In this document: in pieces, positions 27,501 through 36,698 of the stretch
How the letters are laid out: every line of letters begins with the position of its first letter
Numbering within the stretch: position 1 is the first letter of the stretch
NCBI GenBank assembly: GCA_050260055.1
Contig: JBLNBO010000033.1
Location: 124,001-188,000 of the forward strand
Direction: 5' to 3'
Source of the DNA: JBLMYQ01 sp050260055
GTDB lineage: Bacteria; Bacillota; Clostridia; Acetivibrionales; UBA4821
DNA length: 64,000 bases
Notes under the pieces: generated by a model
Told to the model about the DNA's origin: nothing
What the model saw: only the letters and a program-made list of their open reading frames with translations
The model's database searches: none
Program-made: the position numbers and the translations under genes

Positions 27501-30500
27501 CAGCTTGTACCATGTTGATAAAATCCTTGGGCCATCCGTATACGAGTAGTACCAACGTGCAGTAGTTACATTAATCATTTGCTGGGCATCTATGTTCATA
27601 TCCTTTACTAGAAATTCTTCTACTTGAGGTTTTGTAAATACGCTGCCAGGAAGATATAGGGCAATTGCATCCGCTCCAGCTCCAAAAACCTTTATTAGAG
27701 CAATTCCTGTGTCTGATAAACTATAACCGGCAGACTTAAGAGCATAACAGATTCTATCTATATTATTCAATACACTTTTTCCTGTTTCAGCAGCAGTCAC
27801 CGCATCAACGCCAACTTTCTTCAGTACCTGTATCAGGAGAACCTCATTTCCCCTATAATAACTCCATATCCAGTTTTTTAAGTCATTTAAACCATATACG
27901 GCATAAATTGCACCATAAATATCATCAGTGGAGAAATTGCCACCGTTATAATCTTTTCCAAGAGCACTAATTGCAGCCTCTGCACTATCATTATAAATAT
28001 CTTTCAGCGCCTTAGCCACATCATTAGCCGTATATTTAGCTTGAGCAAGAGTATATGCAGCTCTCCTATCCAAGTCCTTCCTATATCCTGCCGAATAAAA
28101 CTCACCTTCAAAATATTTTTTTATAATACCGGCTGTGTTATCAGCATCGTATCCTGCTGAATACATAGCATTGGCTATAGCCTGGGCATTATCTTTATAT
28201 GGATAACCTTTTAATACCATTACAATTTCTTCAAGCCCGAATCCAGCATATATAAGGGACTGCATAGCTGCAGCATCACTATCTCCGAATGTATCTTTAA
28301 GTACTAAGACTATTTCTGAAATGCTAAATCCGGCTAATTTCATATTTACAGCCGCTTCCTTATCACTATTTCCAAAAGGTATTGTGACTTTGACTGCTTC
28401 ACTGGTCCCCCATCCAGCAGAATTATATGCTTGTGCTCTAAACTCATAGTTTGTGCCAATCTTCAGGTCAGGAACAATAAATCTAAAATTTCCAGTACCA
28501 AAAGTACCAGACTCTATGCCAACACTTAACCAATCTTTGCTGCCTTCAACACGGTATTGGAATTGACGTGCTGTAATGGTAACTTTTTCGCCTCCGGCAT
28601 CTACAATGTTTCCTGTCAATGTTACCGAAGATGAAGTTATCGAAGCGTTATCTATATTACAAATAACGGTGGGGATTTTAGAGGTGGTAAAAGAGACAAT
28701 TTTCCCAAGCCCAGTATTAACTGAATTTACAGCATAAGCTTGAACATAATATGTTCCAGGTAATAATTTGGATGCCCCTTGAACTGCATATACAAATGAA
28801 CCATTATGATCAGTTTTGCCTACAATCAAAGTAGTCCAGTCTTGTTTATTACTGCTGTATTTAAATCCATATTCTATTATTTCAGAACCGCCATTGTAAT
28901 TTACGCTTCCCGAAAGGTTTGCAATCCAATTTTCATCTGAAAAATCGGCAGAAATTGTAGTAACCTGTGGAGCTGCTGCAGTTGTGCTAAATTTTATGAC
29001 ATTACCATATCCTATTCCTTGTGAATTGACTGCATAAGCCTGAATATAATAAGTAGTACATCCTTGAAGTTCAGTTAGGTTATATGAAAGCTCGCGTCCT
29101 TCTGAGCCGGTTGGATTTACAATTACCTTTTTATCAGGCTTAGAGTCCGTCCCCCAGAAAAACCCGCTTTCAGTAATAGCAAACCCATGATTTTTTGTTA
29201 TAAATCCGCTAAGAGCCGCCTTTGTTCCCTGCAGTTCATCAATTTGACGCGTTTCTACCTGAGGAGCATTTGTTAAGGTTGTGAAACTTAAAACACTGGC
29301 ATATACATTATCTGATGCAGTACTTGCAAATGCCTGGAAGTTATAAGTTGTGCCAGGTTGAAGATTGTTAAGCCTAATTGAAAAAGTACCATCCGAGCCT
29401 GGTTGGGTATGGGCTTTACCAGTAAAGCTGGAAATTTGAAATCCGCAATCTATAATCTTTCCACCACTAATTACAGCTTTCCCATTAAGGGTAACAGAGT
29501 CAGTGTCGATTTCAGTTGCTTCAAATGTAGTAACCACCGGAAGCTGTGTTAACTTGGTCTGAAAGCTTACCATATCTCCATAAGCTATACCTGCTTTGTT
29601 GACAGCATATGCCCTATAATAGAATTTCTTATTCGGCGCTAAACCCGTTAGGTTATACGTAAGATTTTTTTCTGTTCCCGGCGCTACATGAAACTGAGTA
29701 TTATTTCCCAATTCAGGGTCACTTAATATAAAGCCGCTGTCTGCGATTTCCCCTCCTCCGTTATCAGCAATAATGCCATTTAGGATTGCCGAAGTCATAT
29801 TTACTTCTGAAGCCGCTGAAGTAGTGACCTTTGGAAGAACTGCCGAGGTAGTTTCAAAAAAGTGGATTTCCCCCTCTGCCCATTCTATTGTATTGTAGGC
29901 TCTAGCCATAAATTCATATTTAGTATTTGGGGCAAGCCCAGTAATTACATCACTGAACTCAGCACCATTACCAAGCGAAACATATTGAATATTGGTATCT
30001 TTCCAATCTGACGAACCCATTACCCTATACCTGAAATTTACTTTTGTACAACTTGCTTCCCCGGTATTGACAATACTACCGTTCAAACAAGCCTGTGTAA
30101 GAGTAATATCGTTTGCAGGAATAGTTTTTACTTCCAAATGACGTTCAATTGGTATAGGTGTGGTATTAATTGGAGTGGTAGGCGGAACTGTTGTATTCCC
30201 GCTGCTGCCACTGTTTGCGTGCGTCCATTTTGCATATAACGTAATATTAGAGGTTACTGTGTCAGTACCAAAATTCCACCTATTAATGCAGTTTGATTCC
30301 TTATACCATCCAGAGAATTTATACCCTGATTTGGTTGGAGCTGCTGGCTCAGAAATTTTTTCACCTGGGTCGACAGAAATTGATTCTACATCAGAGCCGC
30401 CCTGGGAATCAAATAATACAACACAACTTGTTCCAACGGCATATATAGTGCTGGCTATACCACTCCACTCACCATTAATTTCATCATACGCAGCCGCTTT

Positions 30501-31004
30501 AACAGTTGTAATGCTATCTTCAGCTAAAGAAAGTGAAAAGGGCTCATTAAACATAAAGCTTTCAGTATTTGGTGTATTACCATCAGTTGTGTAATAGATA
30601 TTCTGCCAATCGAATAAATCAGCATTGATATTTATTAGTATGTCTTGAGGGGAGTCATATGTAGTACTTTCAGGAGTAATTACCGGTATATCAGGAATAT
30701 CTACCGACCATTTTGCAAAAAGCATAATATTTTCAGTTACTGTATCAGTATCAAAATTCCATTCATTGATGCATCCCGATTCTTTATACCATCCATCAAA
30801 ATTATACCCGGGTCTAAAAGGTGCCTCAGGTTCATTAATGGTTGTACCATATTCAGTCGAAATCATTCCGACATCGGTGCCTCCTTGAGAATCAAAAAAT
30901 ATATCAACCATTTCAACCGCATATACTGGTAAAGGTATACTGGATATTACAAGTAAACAAGCCAGAACTAAACTTAAAATACGGTTTTTTTGATTCCTAA
31001 ACAT
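24600..31004 (-). CDS. Giant secreted protein: InlB-type, chitobiase-like and Fn3-like domains plus novel helical repeats
   Basis: 2134 residues with a signal peptide (1-29). Domains in order: InlB/Listeria-Bacteroides repeat (about 34-96, ending GYNFDGWYKES...LFAKW), a chitobiase C-terminal-like beta domain (about 105-190), a second InlB-type repeat (about 195-262), a Pro/Thr linker, six fibronectin-III-like domains (about 290-875), then 1,250 residues of degenerate helical repeats with GY-S-x-x-[ED]-[IV] and VLKDxY signatures. No LPxTG, SLH or dockerin module is visible, so attachment to the cell is unexplained. AAGGGAGAG precedes the ATG, and a TTGACA promoter lies upstream. Function unknown; adhesion or scaffolding is a guess. 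Confidence 0.8.
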   Translation of the reverse strand: MFRNQKNRILSLVLACLLVISSIPLPVYAVEMVDIFFDSQGGTDVGMISTEYGTTINEPEAPFRPGYNFDGWYKESGCINEWNFDTDTVTENIMLFAKWSVDIPDIPVITPESTTYDSPQDILININADLFDWQNIYYTTDGNTPNTESFMFNEPFSLSLAEDSITTVKAAAYDEINGEWSGIASTIYAVGTSCVVLFDSQGGSDVESISVDPGEKISEPAAPTKSGYKFSGWYKESNCINRWNFGTDTVTSNITLYAKWTHANSGSSGNTTVPPTTPINTTPIPIERHLEVKTIPANDITLTQACLNGSIVNTGEASCTKVNFRYRVMGSSDWKDTNIQYVSLGNGAEFSDVITGLAPNTKYEFMARAYNTIEWAEGEIHFFETTSAVLPKVTTSAASEVNMTSAILNGIIADNGGGEIADSGFILSDPELGNNTQFHVAPGTEKNLTYNLTGLAPNKKFYYRAYAVNKAGIAYGDMVSFQTKLTQLPVVTTFEATEIDTDSVTLNGKAVISGGKIIDCGFQISSFTGKAHTQPGSDGTFSIRLNNLQPGTTYNFQAFASTASDNVYASVLSFTTLTNAPQVETRQIDELQGTKAALSGFITKNHGFAITESGFFWGTDSKPDKKVIVNPTGSEGRELSYNLTELQGCTTYYIQAYAVNSQGIGYGNVIKFSTTAAAPQVTTISADFSDENWIANLSGSVNYNGGSEIIEYGFKYSSNKQDWTTLIVGKTDHNGSFVYAVQGASKLLPGTYYVQAYAVNSVNTGLGKIVSFTTSKIPTVICNIDNASITSSSVTLTGNIVDAGGEKVTITARQFQYRVEGSKDWLSVGIESGTFGTGNFRFIVPDLKIGTNYEFRAQAYNSAGWGTSEAVKVTIPFGNSDKEAAVNMKLAGFSISEIVLVLKDTFGDSDAAAMQSLIYAGFGLEEIVMVLKGYPYKDNAQAIANAMYSAGYDADNTAGIIKKYFEGEFYSAGYRKDLDRRAAYTLAQAKYTANDVAKALKDIYNDSAEAAISALGKDYNGGNFSTDDIYGAIYAVYGLNDLKNWIWSYYRGNEVLLIQVLKKVGVDAVTAAETGKSVLNNIDRICYALKSAGYSLSDTGIALIKVFGAGADAIALYLPGSVFTKPQVEEFLVKDMNIDAQQMINVTTARWYYSYTDGPRILSTWYKLNAFEMAKTLYSYGWTEANDGLGPKKDMCGLYGIIYGLEKVYNIKTGNEIITVLKQLGLSPLAVANEMDFVMSSALGSSLTDGRDWLKMYKNQDYSATDAAAWFKSKGTIYGITMAKLKPVYDLTDIVLAIRNIYNLDSSTALKEFKNYNRSYSLGWTDAAIENAVKTVYGADPIMILAQDMKASGALASQTASTLRSTFIINDSLKMAEYLSKAGYEKKDVLNALATVFNISGNISNVIQMLNQVLSEIYQQTENTLPQILDAFGAVTPEKSLSVLNALKYSLEDITRVLKDIYKMTAIQSVDFLKLRGYNQADINAAVEKVYGVDPMLALVMSMKEAGDPVEKPMGYLKDMYKVSNPEKICAYLYQAGYKEAEMLKQLIYKFHNNARGVLPGLYTSKEVAAAEFKAALKTITGIENNVFHQERDAILPLLDAIGASDASRRIMALYNSGYSLVDITKVLRDTNASVLQAVGSLKYTNNYTITDIISVVRDVYGVDPIPAVATWLKNNRKNAYAVLSELSLYGVTDIIKNAEYIEGAGFSEQEVLDAIVFGASYLNYDDKKTVIAVMLKVYNVPNDALSIIKTFKEYLNSHYSIRDISAAIQQTFPGISIAQQAIAFRDAGYSVSRLSCNQIFDWLHSYTPQVKDDELIAILGTANQGDLGMEAQAAAWILRSRGYDEKEAAEWLKKDKYSLNDIFENLAKEYFGWFDRVGELIKLLRDMGYTRDEIAAADYNCFRYGTSYSLLMNDLHYGGYSAAEVTEAAVNIGASIDLLPEELFTSSRDWFDYYNHNFGELLECKDIAKLIYDALGKNTKRKDTMLDLTRGLLNPVFSKDNVFRALRSIGSKAIQKAGEQINDSNLSTGGILEIMKEAGVVDIDVLVNIMKNDGTDWYIAIVILGNLGYSFGDSFKAVWNNPSYHNVMGYQIISLMQMPASFFSPLLGNGMTFWQNVVMKSISTASVYAIVHY
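24790..28382 (-). repeat. Tandem helical protein repeats within the giant protein
   Basis: Residues about 875 to 2070. Motifs of the form AGYSxxDI(T/A)xVLKDxY recur at 35-70-residue spacing. A larger period is also visible: VYGADP near residue 1335, VYGVDP near 1490 and VYGVDP near 1660, each followed by an xxMK or xWLK helix and preceded by an [IV]xx[AV]V[ER]xVYG helix, giving super-repeats of about 155-170 residues. DNA identity between copies is low, so they are old. Confidence 0.65.
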
Positions 31005-31070
31005 TTTATTAAGCTCTCCCTTATTAAAAGAATATTATGTCTAATTATAAAATATTTAGTTATTAATTGG

Positions 31071-31099
31071 AATATGCAAAATTTATACTTAAATGTCAA
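31071..31099 (-). promoter_or_regulatory. Sigma-A type promoter for the giant protein
   Basis: Minus strand: TTGACA (31099-31094), 17-bp spacer, CATATT (31076-31071). Confidence 0.55.
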
Positions 31100-31130
31100 A
31101 CATACTAGGTTAGCATTATTTAATAATCAT

Positions 31131-31160
31131 AAAAAAGCTGCCTAAATTAGCAAGGCAGCC
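31131..31160 (-). terminator. Intrinsic terminator after the Rieske oxidoreductase
   Basis: Minus strand: GGCTGCCTTGCTAATTTAGGC hairpin (arms GCTGCC/GGCAGC) followed by six T. Confidence 0.75.
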
Positions 31161-31177
31161 TGTATAGTTTATTCAAA

Positions 31178-32743
31178 TTAAAAATCGTCTTTAATAAGTT
31201 TCTCTATAGTGTTTACATCATCATGAATATCTAAAGGTCTAAGGGCAGGCCCTTCTATTACATCCCCTTTATAAGAGAATCTCGAACCATGGCATGGGCA
31301 ATCCCAGGTTCTTTCAGCGGAATTCCAGTTTAATTCACATCCCATATGCGTACATGTCGTATCTACAATATGCAGTTTCCCTTGTTCATCTCTATATGCT
31401 CCCGCTCTTTGGCCGTTTGCCTCAATTATTTTTCCCTCACCAGGCTTGATTTCAACATCATCAGGCAATGGTGATATTTTTCCTCCAATAAGCTTTTCTG
31501 CAACATTTAGATTTTGTACAACAAATTCTTTAGCAGAGGCAATTATGGTTTCTCGTGATGGGCTATAAACATCCTGCCAAGGGCTCTTCCCCTCAATTAT
31601 TAAATCTCTTAATATCATAGAAGAAGCCATACTGTTAGTCATTCCCCATTTGCCATAACCGGTTGCAATATATATATTTGGAGTATCTGCTGTAAAATGC
31701 CCTACATAAGGAATGTCATCCAAAGTCATACAATCTTGTGTGGACCACCGATACGGAATATTCTCAATAGTAAAGGTTTGATCAGCAAAGTCAACCAATG
31801 CTTCATAATGCTTGATTGTATCTGTGCCCTGTCCTGTCTTATGGTGCTCGCCGCCAACAAATATCAGCTCGCCATGTTCTGACGATTGACTGCGCAGGGA
31901 CCGTCCAGGCTCTTCTGCAGTTATATACATTCCGCCCGGGTAGTCCTCCTTCGCTTTTATAGCTAGGACATATGAGCGTTCTGAATATATTCGTGCAAAA
32001 TATAATCCATGTTTATTATAAAAAGGGTAGTGTGTAGCAATTATAACCTTTTCTGCAGATATTTTCTTTCCTGTATTTGTAGTTAATACATAACTTTTAT
32101 CACCTTCGATATCCATAACCCTGCTTTGTTCAAATATTTGAACGTCAAAATCCGCAATCTGTTTAGCAAGGGACGTTAAAAATTTGAGTGGATGAAATTG
32201 TGCCTGGTTATCAAAACGTACAGCAGCTTTTACGGGAAAAGGCAAAGGTATTTCATCTAAATAAACTGCCTTTATATCGAGAGAAGAGGCTGCCTTTACC
32301 TCATCGTTTATCTTCTTAACATATTCTTCCTGAAGTGTATAAACATATGCAGACTCTGGAACAAAGCTGCATTCAATGTTATTTTCCTTTACAATTTTTT
32401 CAAACATCCTAATGGCTGATTCATTTGCATCTGCGTATTGTTTTGCATATTCTTCACCTATCTGGCTTTTTATTTTGCTATATATTAGTCCATGCTGTGA
32501 AGTTATTTTTGCTGTTGTATGACCGGTTGTTCCTTGTAAAATATGGTCAGCTTCAATAACTGCAATCTTTATTCCTTTTTTATTCAGCATGTAAGCACAT
32601 AGTATACCGGTAATTCCTCCTCCAATAATTGCGACATCAACTTTTATATCCTTATCCAGCATAGGATAATCAGTTTTTTTAGTAGATGCCATCCAGAAAG
32701 ATTGAGGCGGCTTTACAAATTTCTTTTGTTCCTCCAAGCTCAT
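31178..32743 (-). CDS. FAD-dependent oxidoreductase with C-terminal Rieske [2Fe-2S] domain
   Basis: 521 residues. The dinucleotide-binding motif VAIIGGGITGILCAYMLN lies near residue 36 and begins a DadA/DAO-type FAD domain. The C-terminal 90 residues carry a Rieske centre: CTHMGCELNW near 450 and CPCHGSRFSY near 470, the CxH...CxxH ligands. Such fusions occur widely in Firmicutes without an agreed substrate; an amine or amino-acid oxidation is the usual guess. The ATG at 32743 has GGAGG eight bases upstream. Monocistronic, flanked by terminators. Confidence 0.9.
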   Translation of the reverse strand: MSLEEQKKFVKPPQSFWMASTKKTDYPMLDKDIKVDVAIIGGGITGILCAYMLNKKGIKIAVIEADHILQGTTGHTTAKITSQHGLIYSKIKSQIGEEYAKQYADANESAIRMFEKIVKENNIECSFVPESAYVYTLQEEYVKKINDEVKAASSLDIKAVYLDEIPLPFPVKAAVRFDNQAQFHPLKFLTSLAKQIADFDVQIFEQSRVMDIEGDKSYVLTTNTGKKISAEKVIIATHYPFYNKHGLYFARIYSERSYVLAIKAKEDYPGGMYITAEEPGRSLRSQSSEHGELIFVGGEHHKTGQGTDTIKHYEALVDFADQTFTIENIPYRWSTQDCMTLDDIPYVGHFTADTPNIYIATGYGKWGMTNSMASSMILRDLIIEGKSPWQDVYSPSRETIIASAKEFVVQNLNVAEKLIGGKISPLPDDVEIKPGEGKIIEANGQRAGAYRDEQGKLHIVDTTCTHMGCELNWNSAERTWDCPCHGSRFSYKGDVIEGPALRPLDIHDDVNTIEKLIKDDF

Positions 32744-32918
32744 ATAAAAATCCTCCATTCACAAAGAATTAATACCATCTATAACAATGATTATCTTTTG
32801 CTGTTATGCATAGAAATATCCAACTTATGCACTGAAGAATTTTTTGTTCTTAATAATTAGTTCAGCTATAGGTTTACAAAGTATTTAAAGGATAATAATT
32901 TATTAATTATCATAACAA

Positions 32919-32943
32919 AAGCGAACTCTTTAAGAGTTCGCTT
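32919..32943 (-). terminator. Intrinsic terminator after the VWA gene
   Basis: AAGCGAACTC and GAGTTCGCTT arms with a five-base loop, followed by TTGTTATG on the minus strand. Confidence 0.7.
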
Positions 32944-33000
32944 GAATAAGAGTAAGTGCAATTTGTTTTATAGCAGTACACCCGTCCTTTGCCGCGTATT

Positions 33001-34698
33001 TTACATTTGCGCGTTGAATAAGCTTCCGAGCTTATATACAACATCTTCAGAATCGGCATTAATACTTGCCGCTTCATTTATGCTCGATAGGCTCTGCAAT
33101 GCATTTATATTTTTGTTATAACCTATAGTATAAATCGGAATCTTAAAGGCTTTCAGCATGCCTTGCACATCATTTAAAGAATGGCCGTAATTGGTTTCTC
33201 CATCGCTCAATACAAAGAGCATTAACTTAGTATTAGGATTTTTGGCTTTCTCTTCAAGGAGCATTTTAGTTGCTACAGCAACCGCGTCATACATAGCTGT
33301 GCTTCCATTTGCAGTTAAGTCTTTTACCGCTCCTGTAAAAAAGGCTCTCTGATTTATATCAAATTTAGCAATTGGAAGGTTAATCTTTACGTCATTAGAA
33401 AATGAAACTAGTCCTATTGAAGTATCTTTGTTAATATATTGAGAACCACTCAAAAGAGATTGCTTTAATTTGTTTAACGGAACTCCATCCATGCTGCCTG
33501 ATACGTCAGCTACGAAAACTGCAGATATTGCATTTTTCCCATCTTTCTTTTCTTTCCAAAGTTTCTGTGCCTGTGAGATTACATCTCCTTTAATACTTCC
33601 TATTTCCGGAGCATAGTTATCATAGCTGTTAAAACCATAGTCAGATGCAAGTTTCTGGTATTGCGCTGACTTACAGAATTCGACGAACTTTTTTAGTATC
33701 TCTTTCTTTTCTGAGGATAAGTCTCCAATAGCATACATAGGGCTGTCATGCCTTACGCCAAATGGAGTAAATATATAATTGTATCTTAATTCAGGAGTGT
33801 TAACAAATGTCTGATATTCTAGTATGAACCCATCAAGTACGCCCGATTGTGCCGAGTCTCTCATCTGCATTGTCGTATATGCAACAAAAGGAATATTTGT
33901 TTGAAATTTTTCAAAACCTTGAACCGCTTTTTCACTTAGTAAATCCGCACTGTCAAAGGTACTTAAGGTTGAAACCAGAAAATTCAAACCAGTTGAACTT
34001 GCGAATGGGTTTGTATAACCCATTGCCATTTCATTTGCTGCAACTGCATTGGTTATTGTTTTTAAATTTATAGCCCCATATTTTTTAACCAGTTGGTTTT
34101 GTTTATTCTTAGACACCAAGATTCCGGCAATATTGCCTGCAAGCCTTTTTTCAACCAGCGTTACATTGGCGTCATTCGCCTTCATCATTTCTCCCCATAG
34201 TTCATTAGAAGGAGTGAAAGCATCTGGAAGGTATTTGCCGGAAACGATATAATCCATTCCCTGCCCTGAGGCAATTCCCCTTATTCTAACAGAAACATAT
34301 TCTCCATTTACTTTTATATTGGAATTATTAAAAGCTTTAGCCGTTTCAACCAGCCAGCCATCCTTTTTGCTTCCAGCTTTCTCAGTAGAAGAAAAAATTT
34401 CAATAAAGTTGTTTGTTGTCCTTTCTACTTGTGGCGGATATTTCGATATATCAGGTAATGAATCCTTAACACTAGTCGGTTCAATATTCACCTGTTCTTT
34501 TCTTGCTTCAACCTTATTGACTGTTATGTCTTTATAAAGCTTATCCAATGTCTGCATAGCATTTTCAGTTGTTACCACTGTCTTACTTTTTCCGATATTC
34601 TTGGTTAGGCTGATTCCTCCATAAATAATGCAGAATACTAATATAGCCATTCCAATCAAAGCCGCAAAAGACCTTACCTTTCTGTTGTTTTCCTCCAT
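33001..34698 (-). CDS. Membrane-anchored fusion of solute-binding-like domain and von Willebrand A domain
   Basis: 565 residues. N-terminal signal anchor (about 14-32), a type-2 periplasmic-binding-protein-like region (about 95-365, with FIEIFSSTEKAG and the VRIRGIASGQGMDYI segment), then a VWA domain (about 380-565) with a complete MIDAS pattern: DVSGS near 387, a threonine/serine in NGSTAMYDAV and an aspartate in LSDGETNYG. The VWA domain would bind a divalent metal and a protein partner outside the cell. The ATG at 34698 is chosen because GGGTGG lies before it. In an operon with the coiled-coil membrane protein upstream. Confidence 0.8.
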   Translation of the reverse strand: MEENNRKVRSFAALIGMAILVFCIIYGGISLTKNIGKSKTVVTTENAMQTLDKLYKDITVNKVEARKEQVNIEPTSVKDSLPDISKYPPQVERTTNNFIEIFSSTEKAGSKKDGWLVETAKAFNNSNIKVNGEYVSVRIRGIASGQGMDYIVSGKYLPDAFTPSNELWGEMMKANDANVTLVEKRLAGNIAGILVSKNKQNQLVKKYGAINLKTITNAVAANEMAMGYTNPFASSTGLNFLVSTLSTFDSADLLSEKAVQGFEKFQTNIPFVAYTTMQMRDSAQSGVLDGFILEYQTFVNTPELRYNYIFTPFGVRHDSPMYAIGDLSSEKKEILKKFVEFCKSAQYQKLASDYGFNSYDNYAPEIGSIKGDVISQAQKLWKEKKDGKNAISAVFVADVSGSMDGVPLNKLKQSLLSGSQYINKDTSIGLVSFSNDVKINLPIAKFDINQRAFFTGAVKDLTANGSTAMYDAVAVATKMLLEEKAKNPNTKLMLFVLSDGETNYGHSLNDVQGMLKAFKIPIYTIGYNKNINALQSLSSINEAASINADSEDVVYKLGSLFNAQM

Positions 34699-34766
34699 AA
34701 AACAATACCACCCTTTCATAGTTTTAAAGTATAAATCAGTTTCTTAAACCCGATCATATAAATTGA

Positions 34767-35531
34767 TTATTGATAATACTTTGATTTTCTAATTAGTTCG
34801 TCCATTTCTTTAATTTCGCTCATGTTATCAAGCGCATCAGCGTCAAGGCTGTCAAACTTTGATAGTTCCAGTAGAAGCGCATCCAGCTTAATTATTATTT
34901 CTTCGTTATTATCTATAGCCTTTTTAACAAAGGAGATATATTCGTTATAAATACCTAATTTTGAATCAATAACCTCTTTTGAAAATCTCTTTTGCCCTTG
35001 ATAGCTGTTGATTCTATCATAATCTTCCTGGTCAAAAGCATTAATCTTATTCATAATGCTTCTTATGTTAGCGAAGAAAACATATTCGATATCAAGAATG
35101 GTTCCATTAAACTTTTCGTAAGTCTCATCAATAACGTTAAATCTTTGCAGTAATAATTCCTTTATCTTTTCTTTCTTTTTCTGAAGACTTTCAATCTGCT
35201 GTATTACTGCTGGAATATCATTATCAAAAGTTTTTTTGCCATATGCCTGATTAAGCGCAAGAATATAATCTTCAGGTCTCTTTACATCACTTATTTCAAT
35301 TGTCTCATCTTTTTGAGCAATTAGTTTGTAATTTCCGTAAAAAAACAATACAAGGCTCATAAATATGGCTGTACCGCCTATTGCAGTACTTAAAGGATTG
35401 GAGCCCCCCATTTGAATATTGAATAATCCAGGCGAGAATAATGCAATATTCAACAGCGCAATTCCAATATTTAATCCAGCTAATTTTAACATTTTGTTTC
35501 TATCCAAACTAATCCACGCTCCAGAATGCAA
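34767..35531 (-). CDS. Membrane protein with coiled-coil domain, unknown function
   Basis: 254 residues. Two membrane segments near the N-terminus (about 15-33 and 43-65) are followed by a soluble, strongly helical domain with a coiled coil (IQQIESLQKKKEKIKELLL near 127-145). The long frame begins with TTG at 35531 preceded by AAGGAT; an ATG at 35492 is a possible alternative. It resembles XpaC/TelA-region membrane proteins only in outline. Its stop is 68 bp before the VWA gene, so the pair probably works together at the membrane. Confidence 0.55.
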   Translation of the reverse strand: MHSGAWISLDRNKMLKLAGLNIGIALLNIALFSPGLFNIQMGGSNPLSTAIGGTAIFMSLVLFFYGNYKLIAQKDETIEISDVKRPEDYILALNQAYGKKTFDNDIPAVIQQIESLQKKKEKIKELLLQRFNVIDETYEKFNGTILDIEYVFFANIRSIMNKINAFDQEDYDRINSYQGQKRFSKEVIDSKLGIYNEYISFVKKAIDNNEEIIIKLDALLLELSKFDSLDADALDNMSEIKEMDELIRKSKYYQ

Positions 35532-35633
35532 TATTATCCTTATATATGTTATTAATACATATAAAGTGTACCACTAAAAATGGATTTTGTTAATATAAAT
35601 CATTCATATCTGCCTTAAGACTGTATGAAAAAA

Positions 35634-35659
35634 TCCCTCTAGGCATAAGGCCTGAGGGA
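35634..35659 (-). terminator. Intrinsic terminator after the K+ channel gene
   Basis: TCCCTCaGGC and GCCtaGAGGGA arms, then TTTTTTC on the minus strand. Confidence 0.8.
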
Positions 35660-35673
35660 CTTAAAAACTACAA

Positions 35674-36480
35674 TTAACCTGTTATATCAAGCTTCTCCCC
35701 GCAGTGCGGACAGTACTGAATTTTTTCACTCTTTCCATTATCGTCCTTACTATTTTTAAACTCCTCAATAAATCCTGAACTAAGCAGCCCTGTCGGCAAA
35801 GCAACCACGCCAATACCCACAAGAGAGATTAACGCTCCAATAAATTTTCCTATATGTGTAATCGGGTAAACATCTCCATAACCTATAGTTGTTAGAGTTG
35901 CTATTGCCCACCAAAAAGAAGACAGTATATCTATAAATTTATCTGGCTGGGCATCATGCTCTACCTCATACATTAATACTGAAGAAATAAAAATTATAGT
36001 AAATGCAATAAAACCTGTTACTATAAGCTCAGATTTTCTTTTCATAAATACTTTTTTAACTACTCTAAAAGAATCAAAATAATGGGTTAACTTAAACAGC
36101 CTTATGAGTCTTAATACTCTTAGTATCCTTCCATCTGGTACACGAGGAAGTAATATAGATATATAGAAAGGAAGAATGGATACAAGGTCAATTATTCCCA
36201 TTGGAGATATAATAAATTTCAACTTAGCCTTGAGATTACTTTCACCTGAATATTTTAAATCTGCTGTCCATATCCTTATTAAGTATTCAATGGAGAATAC
36301 CCCTACTGAGAATATTTCAAAAATTACAAAGAATTGTTTAGATACAAAAGGTTCAATAACAATTATAAATACATTTGATATAATCAATGTAATTATAAAA
36401 AATTCGAATACCTTGTGTGCAAGACTTTCGCTGATGTCGTCCTCAACTATTTCGAATATCCGCCTTTTTAGATTATTCAT
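35674..36480 (-). CDS. Voltage-gated potassium channel-like ion transporter
   Basis: 268 residues, six membrane segments. The S4 voltage sensor has regularly spaced arginines (RILRVLRLIRLFKL near 128-141) and the pore has the K+ selectivity filter TLTTIGYGDVYP near 196. A cytoplasmic C-terminal tail ends in YCPHCGEKLDITG, a single zinc knuckle that could pair between subunits. Expected to form a tetrameric Kv-type channel. A terminator follows directly. Confidence 0.92.
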   Translation of the reverse strand: MNNLKRRIFEIVEDDISESLAHKVFEFFIITLIISNVFIIVIEPFVSKQFFVIFEIFSVGVFSIEYLIRIWTADLKYSGESNLKAKLKFIISPMGIIDLVSILPFYISILLPRVPDGRILRVLRLIRLFKLTHYFDSFRVVKKVFMKRKSELIVTGFIAFTIIFISSVLMYEVEHDAQPDKFIDILSSFWWAIATLTTIGYGDVYPITHIGKFIGALISLVGIGVVALPTGLLSSGFIEEFKNSKDDNGKSEKIQYCPHCGEKLDITG

Positions 36481-36610
36481 TTGTTTCTATCTAAACCTCT
36501 TTTCGTTTTGCTGACTTTTATAAAACCCGACCTGTTTTCTATATTATATCATGTATATATACAAAATCCCCCAAAATTTTGTTTGTTAGTTAAATTGATT
36601 AAGTTGAAAT

Positions 36611-36651
36611 AAAAAAGAGCCCAAGTATCTCTATCACTTAGAACTCTTTAT
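36611..36651 (-). terminator. Terminator after the small ORF / GH10-like operon
   Basis: AAAGAG...CTCTTT outer arms with inner AAGT/ACTT pairing, followed by TTTTTTATTT on the minus strand. Confidence 0.6.
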
Positions 36652-36698
36652 CTTACAGACATTAAATCCTTCTTAACTTACCATATTAATTTATCTAT

